Virus record (IMG/VR): IMGVR_UViG_3300022689_000284
Span: 1 to 30,488 of that record
Length of the DNA: 30,488 bases
From: a virus
Strand: one strand, 5' to 3'
The notes below the pieces were generated by a model, which did no database searches, had not been told where the DNA came from, and worked only from the letters and a program-made list of their open reading frames with translations. This document shows positions 6,637 through 12,803 of the stretch, one piece after another (positions within the stretch are counted from its first letter, which is position 1; every line of letters starts with the position of its first letter). The position numbers and the translations under genes are program-made.

Positions 6637-6808
6637 ATGTAATATTATGAATACTAAAGAATTAGAGCGTGAGCTTGAACGGATTTTAAATAATACTTCT
6701 ACTTATACAAGTAAACAACAAGCCGAATGTATCGTGCAATACTTGATTGAGAAAGAAATTGTATCCTTAGATCCTCAAGACGTTGAAGTCATTGAAGCTG
6801 AGCTTTAA
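6611..6808 (+). CDS. Small hypothetical protein (up to 65 aa)
   Basis: Not recognised. The longest frame begins at 6611 and overlaps the preceding gene by 26 nt. In-frame ATGs at 6629 and 6647 are alternatives, and the one at 6647 (MNTKELEREL) gives a cleaner helical, acidic 53-residue protein. None has a strong Shine-Dalgarno. Helical with an acidic end (LDPQDVEVIEAEL). Last gene of the early rightward block. Confidence 0.55.
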   Translation: MYNFHIMIKCNIMNTKELERELERILNNTSTYTSKQQAECIVQYLIEKEIVSLDPQDVEVIEAEL

Positions 6809-6855
6809 AATATATAAAAATAACAATACTCTAAAAACAGTAAACAACTAAATAT

Positions 6856-6891
6856 AAAGATTAAAATTAATAAAGCGTCGTTAATATCTTT
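6856..6891. terminator. Stem-loop in the convergent gap 6809-6894
   Basis: AAAGAT pairs with ATCTTT and, inside, ATTAA pairs with TTAAT across a 10-base loop. It sits between the converging early and late tail blocks and is probably a bidirectional terminator, though AT-rich and without a long T tract. Confidence 0.4.
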
Positions 6892-6894
6892 CAA

Positions 6895-7239
6895 TTAAAC
6901 ACCTGTTTGAATTTGATATATATTTACATTTATTTCATTGTTATTACTTGGATATGTCCCGGTTGGTCCTGGACCTCTTAAAAAAATTGTATCACCACTT
7001 TTAGCAAAAAATAAAGTTCCGTTAAGTGTGGATATATTAGCGATTTCAAAATTTCTAGGGCCTGTACTCGAGTTTATAAATGTTCCAGCATTGCTTTCAA
7101 ATCTAACTCTAGAATTAATACCTGAATTTTGCCATCTTAAATACTCTACTGAAAACATCGCATCATAGGTAAATGTGTATGAACTCTCTGCAGTACCATC
7201 TTGTCTTAAATTTTGAACTTCATAATTTAAAAAAATCAT
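6895..7239 (-). CDS. Small tail-associated protein (114 aa)
   Basis: Not recognised by name. 114 residues, predicted all-beta, rich in Asn, Ser, Thr and Gly with few Lys, the composition of virion surface proteins (for example SGDTIFLRGPGPTGTYP). Its ATG overlaps the preceding gene's stop by 4 nt. It is the last gene of the second leftward block, after the tail hub-like protein and another beta-rich protein. A tail-tip or receptor-binding accessory is the likeliest role. Confidence 0.6.
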   Translation of the reverse strand: MIFLNYEVQNLRQDGTAESSYTFTYDAMFSVEYLRWQNSGINSRVRFESNAGTFINSSTGPRNFEIANISTLNGTLFFAKSGDTIFLRGPGPTGTYPSNNNEINVNIYQIQTGV

Positions 7240-7829
7240 ATAAACCTCATTACAAATCTTAAATTTAAAACTTTAGTAGCCATACTTTCAATTTCAAATT
7301 TTAAATAATAACCACCTGGATAAGTTGAATTTAAAAACCCAGGAATTCCAGTAGTTATATTTGATACGTTAACTGAGCCTGTGGTAGCTGGTGACTCTCT
7401 AAAATCATACCAAATACTTGGATTACTTTGATTAGCAACTGTTGCTTGCATACTAGGGCCACTACCACCAGTAAACATTTTACCCAGGCTTGCTCCTGTA
7501 TCTGTGAATCTTGAAAAGTTAATTCTACACGGTGTCCCAGTATCTCCGATGCTACCAAAACTTAAAGAATAATAATTAATTACATGGGCATCGGGTAGTG
7601 TTAAAGGTGGTAAATAAATAGGAGCAAGACTTGTTATAAAAACACTACTTGGATTAGTTGGAATATATCCTTTATATTCAAAAACAATTTCATTAAAGGT
7701 GTTATCTAAAAGATAGTTTATATTTCTGCCATACTTTGACATTACGGCAGATGATACTGGCCTGTTTGAATCAGCATCACCGACTTTAATCTTACTCTGT
7801 AAACTTGCTAAATCATCATTTATCGCCAT
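7236..7829 (-). CDS. Putative tail fibre/tail tip protein (197 aa)
   Basis: 197 residues. A short N-terminal helix (DLASLQSKIKVG) is followed by a conserved-looking SNRPVSSAVMSKYGRNINYLLD segment, a pattern seen at the base of small phage tail proteins that trimerise. The rest is beta-rich and low in charge, fitting a distal adhesin or tip domain. It lies 12 nt after the hub-like gene and overlaps the next small gene by 4 nt. Role inferred from composition and position. Confidence 0.6.
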   Translation of the reverse strand: MAINDDLASLQSKIKVGDADSNRPVSSAVMSKYGRNINYLLDNTFNEIVFEYKGYIPTNPSSVFITSLAPIYLPPLTLPDAHVINYYSLSFGSIGDTGTPCRINFSRFTDTGASLGKMFTGGSGPSMQATVANQSNPSIWYDFRESPATTGSVNVSNITTGIPGFLNSTYPGGYYLKFEIESMATKVLNLRFVMRFI

Positions 7830-7841
7830 AATTTTTAATCC

Positions 7842-10331
7842 TTAAAGTAAAAAATAACCGTTCTCTTCAGTCAAAGAGTAGCTTCTAGTTTCTATCACGT
7901 CATTAACTGATCCAAGGCTAAATCCAGGTCCATAATCGTTTATCGTGATTGTATTGCCTACTATATTAGCAATCGTTGCATTCCCAAAACTATTATAACT
8001 TTGATCATAAATATAAAGTAAATCCCCAATCGTAAACCCAGAAGCATCTGGCACAGTTATATCATTACCACCTGGATATCCTGTAATTTCCTGATTGTAT
8101 TTATTAAAAAATACATATTTTAATTTTAAAAAATTATTAACAGGGGTATCAGAAGAAAAACGAGTATATAAATCTAATTCTATAATTGCATCTGTAGGCG
8201 GAGCAACGCTCAAAGTATCAACTTCAATTTGATTTGGGTTACCTGGTGGAAAACTAACAATAGTAGTCGACTCATCATAAGTATAATCAACTGACCTTAT
8301 TCTTACAGGCGCACCAATTAGACCTTCGAATGAGTCCCTTGCAAAAGTAAATTGATCACTATCTGAAATTGTCTTTGTTATGTTTACAATAGTTGTAGTG
8401 CTGCTTGTTATAACAGCACTTGGACTTATAACACCGTAAATACCAACGGAAGCAAAACCAGTGTCAACTAAAGACACTGATATATCTCCAGATAGATCTA
8501 ATTTTTTATTTACAATCTCATATTTTTTTAAAGGAAGATCACGCTCTCCTGTTTCAAAATTTACAAGCTGTGTATCACCGCCACCTAGGAATATGACATC
8601 TCCTACCTCTAAATTAAAGCCCGCTTTAAAGGTGAGCTTTACATTTTCTATGTATGTACTTGCAAATTTAAATCTATCTAAGTACCTCTTTGTTACAACC
8701 TCAAGTATGTTTGAAACCTCTGCAGTGTCTGGATATCCTTTTGATTCTACTCTTAATACCTTTTTACCGAGCTTTATTCTATCAGTTGAGTCGGTGTTTA
8801 AAGTTGAAACATAGGCTAAGAAATTATCCTCAAGTACATTTTCGTTGTAAATAAAATCAATACGGTTAAAAAGATATCTATGACCTGATCTTCTAATCGA
8901 TAGATCAGATAAATTAAGTATATTTTCAGTGTTTAAATTAGGAGTTTTGTCGATTGTTAGTGGCGGCGTAAAACTCTTTACTCCCACTTTAGCGTCTCTT
9001 GGGACACCGTAAAACCCGCTATTAAATAACAGCTCTTTATCAATGAACTCTTTTGGATCGTCTAAAGTGTCCTTAAGAAAGAACCTCATTTCATTTGTTA
9101 AAGATAAATTATTTAAGTCTCTTTCAAAAAGAAAGCCTGCAACATCGACCTCAAGTGGAAGCATTTCTAGGCCGTCTGGCAAAACATCAAACTGACTCTG
9201 ATAGGTGTATGTTGTACCAGCTGCATCGATCACACTTGTTAAGTCATTAGTAGTATTTATAACTATATAACTGCGACCATTATCAAGTTGTACAAATGAG
9301 TCAATAATATAACTACCAGCATTAACACCGCTTGTTAAATTAAGAGTATCACCTGGTACCAGACCAGTGGTCCTTTGAATATTTGGATCATCAAAAACAA
9401 TTGCATTTTTTATATTTAACGATGGATTAATATAAACAATGCTTTCAATTATAACTTCACCAGTGATTGCACCAGTACCGCTAAGCATAATTTTTAAAGC
9501 TAGATCTATAGGGTTACCAGTTTGTAGTCCTGATTCGGGCACAGTACCAAGTACATAAAAGCTTTCAACCTCAGCTCCAGCATCGTGAGTTGCTGCAGCA
9601 GTACCTAATTGGTTTCTAATGACGGTTATCTCATTAGCTAAAGGCTTATCCGTAACTTCCATTATTTCATCATCGATTCTGACAAAGGTCGTAAATGATC
9701 CCTCTAAATTCGTATCTAAAAACTTAAGTGAATCATCTACTGTGATAGATGTAACCACGTCATTTATAGCCCCACCAGTAGAAATCTTAGTTACAACTTT
9801 TGTAAAGATGCTTTGACGTTTTAAAGTTTCAGGACTTGCAACGGTTAAATTGATAGCCCCTGCGTTCCAATAAAAATCAGTTATTACACCTCGGTATATG
9901 TATAAATAGTCCCTAGGATACTCCCCTTGAGTAAACCCGTAAGCAAGATTACACTTTTTACCTAAGATCTCAGTGATCGAATCAAAAGATAACGCCTTAG
10001 CAACTTGCCTGTCTTTATCTATAATTTTTAGATTTACACTTGAGACACTACTTGCGCCTTGTTTATCAGGGTATATCTGTTGAGTAACTGACTTTGTAGT
10101 ACCACTTAAATCAATCCAAGACTTGGACTTATCGTTTTCAATTAAGCCGTCCCAGAAGATGCCGTCTTGATCCCAAAATACTTCAGGGTTTGTTTGATCC
10201 CATCTTATAAATTCAAGTATGGGTTGCGCCCCATAAAGGTCTGTAACGCCTTCTATATCGACAACTATATTAGGCGTTTTAACCGTGTTTTGTACTAAAG
10301 ATTTGGCAAGGATTGAGAGCTCTTGAGGCAT
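7842..10331 (-). CDS. Tail hub / baseplate-like protein (829 aa)
   Basis: The largest protein of the genome. It opens with a tail-protein-like region (VVDIEGVTDLYG, then FIRWDQTNPEVFWDQDGIFWDG at about 38-62), passes through a long beta-rich middle, and has a hub-like stretch near 545-620 (FKAGFNLEVGDVIFLGGGD followed by LKKYEIVNKKLDL), resembling domains that form the baseplate ring below the tail tube. The C-terminal 200 residues are Ser/Thr/Asp-rich beta structure. The order (membrane protein, hub, two small tip proteins) suggests the tail-tip module continues here after interruption by the plus-strand cassette. There is no strong Shine-Dalgarno, and the gene starts 3 nt after the previous stop, so coupling is likely. 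Confidence 0.7.
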   Translation of the reverse strand: MPQELSILAKSLVQNTVKTPNIVVDIEGVTDLYGAQPILEFIRWDQTNPEVFWDQDGIFWDGLIENDKSKSWIDLSGTTKSVTQQIYPDKQGASSVSSVNLKIIDKDRQVAKALSFDSITEILGKKCNLAYGFTQGEYPRDYLYIYRGVITDFYWNAGAINLTVASPETLKRQSIFTKVVTKISTGGAINDVVTSITVDDSLKFLDTNLEGSFTTFVRIDDEIMEVTDKPLANEITVIRNQLGTAAATHDAGAEVESFYVLGTVPESGLQTGNPIDLALKIMLSGTGAITGEVIIESIVYINPSLNIKNAIVFDDPNIQRTTGLVPGDTLNLTSGVNAGSYIIDSFVQLDNGRSYIVINTTNDLTSVIDAAGTTYTYQSQFDVLPDGLEMLPLEVDVAGFLFERDLNNLSLTNEMRFFLKDTLDDPKEFIDKELLFNSGFYGVPRDAKVGVKSFTPPLTIDKTPNLNTENILNLSDLSIRRSGHRYLFNRIDFIYNENVLEDNFLAYVSTLNTDSTDRIKLGKKVLRVESKGYPDTAEVSNILEVVTKRYLDRFKFASTYIENVKLTFKAGFNLEVGDVIFLGGGDTQLVNFETGERDLPLKKYEIVNKKLDLSGDISVSLVDTGFASVGIYGVISPSAVITSSTTTIVNITKTISDSDQFTFARDSFEGLIGAPVRIRSVDYTYDESTTIVSFPPGNPNQIEVDTLSVAPPTDAIIELDLYTRFSSDTPVNNFLKLKYVFFNKYNQEITGYPGGNDITVPDASGFTIGDLLYIYDQSYNSFGNATIANIVGNTITINDYGPGFSLGSVNDVIETRSYSLTEENGYFLL

Positions 10332-10333
10332 GT

Positions 10334-10621
10334 TTAATTTTTCTTTATGTCATTTTTCAAATCATTTATCACTTGTCTTAGCTCATACATACCGTTTACT
10401 AGATCATGACTCTTTAAATGATTGTTATTAACTACACCATACATCTTATCTATTAACTCTTTTAGCTCTTTTTTTTCTTGGTCGTCTTTTTCTTTTTGCT
10501 CTTGTAAAATCTTTTGATAATGATTCCAAGAAAACTTTGTTAAGATAATTAAAAGTCCAAGCAAGACCATGCTTATCCTAAAATCTTTAATCTCTTTTAA
10601 ATGCTCTATAAGTTCTGACAT
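10334..10621 (-). CDS. Membrane-anchored coiled-coil protein (i-spanin/holin-like)
   Basis: 95 residues. One hydrophobic segment (about 15-30, FRISMVLLGLLIILTKF) is followed by a long charged coiled coil (about 33-95, for example QEQKEKDDQEKKELKELIDKMY). A single N-terminal membrane anchor plus coiled coil is the architecture of inner-membrane spanins (Rz) and of some phage tail-associated membrane proteins. It directly follows two tiny membrane peptides: the ATG abuts the stop of the second. If a lysis role is right, its outer-membrane partner could be the lipoprotein at 12404. Confidence 0.55.
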   Translation of the reverse strand: MSELIEHLKEIKDFRISMVLLGLLIILTKFSWNHYQKILQEQKEKDDQEKKELKELIDKMYGVVNNNHLKSHDLVNGMYELRQVINDLKNDIKKN

Positions 10622-10696
10622 TTAAATAACCATCCAGATTAAAAACAAAGCCCATAAATAAGACATAAATAAAAAGATTAAATACAACCTCTCCAT
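10622..10696 (-). CDS. Membrane micro-protein (24 aa)
   Basis: A 24-codon ATG frame, almost entirely one transmembrane helix, with FLFMSYLWALFLIW at its core. Its TAA directly abuts the ATG of the next gene. The block F-x-F-M-S-x-L-W also occurs in the adjacent 32-residue peptide at 10818, which argues against chance. There is no Shine-Dalgarno. Candidate holin-like or lysis-timing peptide; function inferred. Confidence 0.5.
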   Translation of the reverse strand: MERLYLIFLFMSYLWALFLIWMVI

Positions 10697-10719
10697 ATTT
10701 TTATTTTAAGACAAGATTT

Positions 10720-10818
10720 TTAAAAAACAACGTAAAGAATATATATGGTCCAAAGGATAGACATAAAGATAAAGGTTATGTATTGGTCATTTTTTAAGGT
10801 TTTTTTAAGTACTTTCAT
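10720..10818 (-). CDS. Membrane micro-protein (32 aa)
   Basis: A 32-codon ATG frame: a basic start (MKVLKKTLKND) followed by a transmembrane helix with FIFMSILWTIYILYVVF. It shares the F-x-F-M-S-x-L-W block with the 24-residue peptide 23 nt downstream, suggesting tandem duplication. It is first in the second leftward block, before the spanin/holin-like gene. There is no obvious Shine-Dalgarno. The lysine-rich N-terminus would favour an N-in topology. Confidence 0.5.
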   Translation of the reverse strand: MKVLKKTLKNDQYITFIFMSILWTIYILYVVF

Positions 10819-10895
10819 ACGTTTTAAAATAACACTATAAAAAAAAAATAAAATCTAGACTTTTATTTTTAATTAAATTCATTCCATAATTAAGT

Positions 10896-11108
10896 ATGGA
10901 TGATAAAAAAAAAAAACTAAACATAAATTCAAGCCCTAAACGTCAATTTAATTCTGAGCACAAAAAAAAAACAAGAAATTATTTAAAAGATTACGATTTA
11001 GATTATGATTTTGAACCAGACAATTTCACTCATGGACTTTCTTATTTTGATGATGATGATCCAGATTGTAAACATTTATATACAATACAGATGGATATAG
11101 ATTTTTAA
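10896..11108 (+). CDS. Small acidic-tailed protein (70 aa)
   Basis: Not recognised. 70 residues with sharply split charge: a very basic first half (DDKKKKLN, then KRQFNSEHKKKTRN) and a very acidic, aromatic second half (DYDLDYDFEPD, then YFDDDDPDCKH). Such proteins are often disordered and may mimic DNA or bind partners. A CATAAT stands 5 nt before the ATG and there is no Shine-Dalgarno, so it may be leaderless. First gene of the plus-strand cassette set within the late tail region. Confidence 0.6.
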   Translation: MDDKKKKLNINSSPKRQFNSEHKKKTRNYLKDYDLDYDFEPDNFTHGLSYFDDDDPDCKHLYTIQMDIDF

Positions 11109-11117
11109 TTAAAAAAA

Positions 11118-11204
11118 CCCTATAGCTATAACCAATGAGTGATAAAAGTTCCCCCCTTTTTTTAAAAAATCGTCCATGATTTTTAAATAATTATAGCCAT
11201 AGGG
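11118..11204. other. Long-range inverted repeat, possible RNA structure
   Basis: A 14-base arm beginning CCCTATAG (11118-11131) pairs, with one G:T-type mismatch, with an arm ending CATAGGG (11191-11204). Inside is a smaller hairpin (AAAAATC/GATTTTT). Together with the terminator just after it, this gap would fold into a three-stem element downstream of the 10896 gene. No coding potential seen. Confidence 0.35.
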
Positions 11205-11233
11205 CAAACAAGGCATTGTTTACCCTTTATTTT
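11201..11233 (+). terminator. Rho-independent terminator
   Basis: AGGG-AAACAA pairs with TTGTTT-CCCT (one C/A mismatch) around GGCA, followed by TTATTTT. It ends the plus-strand transcript of the 10896 gene. Confidence 0.6.
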
Positions 11234-11245
11234 ACAACACACCGC

Positions 11246-11268
11246 GTTATTTTAAAATCAAATAAACC
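11246..11268 (+). repeat. 23-bp direct repeat, copy 1
   Basis: Exact match to 11788-11810 (GTTATTTTAAAATC and onward). In copy 2 the sequence is the end of the 38-residue ORF (YFKIK then stop). Copy 1 is open in the same frame (PRYFKIK then stop) but has no start, so it may be a decayed duplicate of that gene's end. Confidence 0.7.
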
Positions 11269-11277
11269 AACATAAAA

Positions 11278-11293
11278 TGTTTCTTGTGAAACA
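11278..11293. promoter_or_regulatory. parS-like palindrome (14 of 16 bases)
   Basis: TGTTTCTTGTGAAACA differs from the consensus bacterial parS (TGTTTCACGTGAAACA) only at two central bases. Its arms extend to a perfect 9-bp inverted repeat (AAATGTTTC/GAAACATTT). It lies 68 bp before the 11361 gene, so an operator function is the alternative. Confidence 0.4.
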
Positions 11294-11360
11294 TTTAACA
11301 ATAACTTAAATAGAGTATATTAAACTTTTTTAAAACTTTATCTATATTCAAGAGGATACA

Positions 11361-11645
11361 ATGACAATAGAAGAAGCTGTTGAACAAAATTTATTAGATG
11401 AAGATCATTGGATTGTAAGAGCCAAAACTAAAAATGCAAATATAAGTTTTTCTAAAACATCAAAAATTATCTGGCATGATGGAATTTGGGAAGATGGAAT
11501 TTGGGAAGATGGAACCTGGCTCGATGGAATTTGGGAAAATGGAATCTGGGTAGACGGAACTTGGATCAATGGTTCCTTTGAAAAAGGCAAATGGATAAAA
11601 TCAAACGGAATGATTAACACCACTTTAATTAAAAGTCTCTTTTAA
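11361..11645 (+). CDS. Trp-rich pentapeptide tandem-repeat protein (94 aa)
   Basis: 94 residues. Residues 37-78 are tandem five-residue units of the form [I/T]-W-x-[D/N]-G: IWHDG IWEDG IWEDG TWLDG, then IWENG IWVDG TWING, fading to SFEKG KW. Such short regular units are expected to stack into a beta-helix or solenoid, with Trp on one face and Asp/Gly turns. The flanks are ordinary helix and strand. A good Shine-Dalgarno (AGAGGA) supports the start. Second gene of the plus-strand cassette; partner unknown. A surface, receptor or DNA-mimic role is conceivable but not shown. Confidence 0.7.
   Translation: MTIEEAVEQNLLDEDHWIVRAKTKNANISFSKTSKIIWHDGIWEDGIWEDGTWLDGIWENGIWVDGTWINGSFEKGKWIKSNGMINTTLIKSLF
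11469..11594 (+). repeat. 15-bp in-frame tandem repeat
   Basis: About eight degenerate 15-bp units of the type GGAATTTGGGAAGAT encode the [I/T]-W-x-[D/N]-G repeats. The 15-bp period equals five codons, so copy-number change would keep the frame. Confidence 0.75.
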
Positions 11646-11690
11646 TTTTTTTATGATTAATACCACTTTATATAAAGGAAAGTGGAATAT

Positions 11691-11807
11691 ATGAAACATT
11701 TAATCTTAATTTTAACAAAACTTTCTCTTAAGCTCTTGATACTTTTCTTTAAACTTTATATTAAAATCTTTACTTCCACGACCGTTTGTTATTTTAAAAT
11801 CAAATAA
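11691..11807 (+). CDS. Small hydrophobic basic peptide (38 aa)
   Basis: A 38-codon ATG frame: a hydrophobic stretch with regularly spaced lysines (LILILTKLSLKLLILFFKLYIK) and a short tail ending YFKIK. A purine-rich AAGGAAAG lies upstream at moderate spacing. It could insert in or lie along the membrane. The end of the gene is a 23-bp direct repeat also found at 11246, hinting at a duplicated gene end. It sits 45 nt after the pentapeptide-repeat gene, probably in one transcript. Function unknown. Confidence 0.45.
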   Translation: MKHLILILTKLSLKLLILFFKLYIKIFTSTTVCYFKIK

Positions 11808-11810
11808 ACC
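11788..11810 (+). repeat. 23-bp direct repeat, copy 2
   Basis: Exact copy of 11246-11268. Here it covers the last codons and stop of the 38-residue ORF and ends 49 bp before the 11860 gene. Confidence 0.7.
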
Positions 11811-11859
11811 CTAAAGTTAAATTTAAAACTGCCGATAAGTCTCTTAACAAGGGGATATT

Positions 11860-12072
11860 ATGGGCAATCAATTAATTAAAAAGCTTACAGGGCAATCAAT
11901 AAACGATCTTTTAAAAAGTAAAGTCTATTTTAAAGACGGTCATCTTGAGCTAATCTTTCAAGATAAGGGCATCTTTATCTGGTTAGACCGAGATAATAAA
12001 AAGCTTCATATTAAAACTTGCAGCAAAAAAACAGGTCAATTTGAGACACAATCAATCATTACATTAGACTAA
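11860..12072 (+). CDS. Small hypothetical protein (70 aa)
   Basis: Not recognised. 70 residues with an N-terminal helix (LIKKLTGQSINDLLKS) and a beta-rich remainder (VYFKDGHLELIFQDKGIFIWLD, then KKLHIKTCSKK), compatible with a compact alpha/beta domain. A strong Shine-Dalgarno (AAGGGGAT) fixes the start. Last gene of the plus-strand cassette; it ends 3 nt before a palindrome that matches parS. Confidence 0.65.
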   Translation: MGNQLIKKLTGQSINDLLKSKVYFKDGHLELIFQDKGIFIWLDRDNKKLHIKTCSKKTGQFETQSIITLD

Positions 12073-12074
12073 AT

Positions 12075-12090
12075 TGTTCCACGTGAAACA
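12075..12090. promoter_or_regulatory. parS site match
   Basis: TGTTCCACGTGAAACA matches consensus parS at 15 of 16 bases. As I recall it equals the site in Bacillus subtilis spo0J. Its flanks extend the palindrome to 24 bp (AAAT...ATTT). It fills the 38-bp gap between two converging genes, so it could also serve as a bidirectional terminator, but there is no T tract beyond three bases. Confidence 0.6.
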
Positions 12091-12110
12091 ATTTAAGAAG
12101 CTGTCAAAAG

Positions 12111-12407
12111 CTAATTAAATTTGTCTTTAAGTTTTAAATACTCTTCACAAAAACGCTTCTTAAATTCTTTTTGAGAAGCACGGCCCTGATTTAATTTAAA
12201 AAATCTATCACGTTCTATCTTGGAACTTTCAATTAAATTAAATTTTTTTAAATAATAATTAAATTGTCTTTTGTCATCGGTGTTTTCTATAAGCCAAATT
12301 ATCATGTGTTTTAAAACGCTGTCTTCTCTAGACTGATAGATTTTTAAAGTATTATCACGCCAGTCACGAATGCGATCTTTTTTATAAATACTTGAAAAAT
12401 GTTTCAT
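12111..12407 (-). CDS. Hypothetical protein (98 aa)
   Basis: Not recognised. 98 residues, strongly helical and basic, with many Lys, Arg and Phe/Tyr (for example RQFNYYLKKFNLIESSKIERDRFFKL). No membrane segment or signal. Its ATG overlaps the stop of the lipoprotein gene by 4 nt, so expression is coupled. Last gene of the first late leftward block, ending near the parS-like palindrome. Confidence 0.65.
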   Translation of the reverse strand: MKHFSSIYKKDRIRDWRDNTLKIYQSREDSVLKHMIIWLIENTDDKRQFNYYLKKFNLIESSKIERDRFFKLNQGRASQKEFKKRFCEEYLKLKDKFN

Positions 12408-12682
12408 CTTAAAAGCAGCTCTTGATAATGACTTTCTAGCTTTAAGAAATCTTGAGGTGAGATCATAAAGTACTTATCAAGTTTTTGTGATGGCACTATT
12501 TCAACTTCATTTTTTAAATAATCAGAGCAGTAAGCTTGCGATCGTTTAGCATCGAATGAGCATATGGTTATGTTAATTGGCTTTTTTGCAACGCTTAAAC
12601 TACATCCACCCACCATCATGGTGAGTATTACTAAAGTCATTAATTGCACGAATACGCTCGGCCTGAGTATGTGACTCTTCAA
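12404..12682 (-). CDS. Lipoprotein, possible outer-membrane spanin
   Basis: 92 residues. N-terminal lipoprotein signal: basic start, hydrophobic core (VQLMTLVILTMM) and lipobox VGG-C with Cys27. Ser28 at +2 predicts sorting to the outer membrane. The mature part is about 65 residues with two more Cys (near 39 and 52) and a C-terminal MISPQDFLKLESHYQELL, a pattern seen in small phage o-spanin-like lipoproteins. Its start lies 83 nt inside the preceding gene in another frame, the kind of overlap known from Rz/Rz1 pairs, though that upstream protein has no clear membrane helix. An outer-membrane fusion role in lysis is likely but unproven. Confidence 0.6.
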   Translation of the reverse strand: MKSHILRPSVFVQLMTLVILTMMVGGCSLSVAKKPINITICSFDAKRSQAYCSDYLKNEVEIVPSQKLDKYFMISPQDFLKLESHYQELLLR

Positions 12683-12803
12683 TTTTTTTAACCCCTTTTT
12701 TTAAATCAGACTTTTTTTTAAAAACTTTCCACTCAAGAAATAAAGCTCTTAAAACCTGCTCTAATATAACACGACCTATGTTAACGATAAATTTTTCAAG
12801 CAT
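12600..12803 (-). CDS. Hypothetical protein (67 aa) overlapping the lipoprotein gene
   Basis: 67 residues, not recognised. An amphipathic N-terminal helix (IGRVILEQVLRALFLEWKVF) is followed by a basic, charged helical stretch (KKKSDLKKGVKKIEESHTQAERIRAINDF). The N-terminal helix carries Arg and Glu, so a transmembrane span is doubtful. The gene starts at the last base of the preceding gene's stop and shares 83 nt with the lipoprotein in a different frame. It could be an unusual i-spanin or simply a virion-assembly accessory. Confidence 0.55.
   Translation of the reverse strand: MLEKFIVNIGRVILEQVLRALFLEWKVFKKKSDLKKGVKKIEESHTQAERIRAINDFSNTHHDGGWM

Noticed and set aside
7355-7558. 67-codon leftward frame overlapping the 197-residue tail protein.
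   Set aside because: It is an alternate frame inside a better-supported gene, with no start signal or recognisable features.
8461-9816. Plus-strand frames under the 829-residue hub-like gene, and similar frames at 22911, 23340, 25298 and 6938.
   Set aside because: They are shadows of well-supported structural genes. None shows a motif, unlike the HNH frame in the intein.
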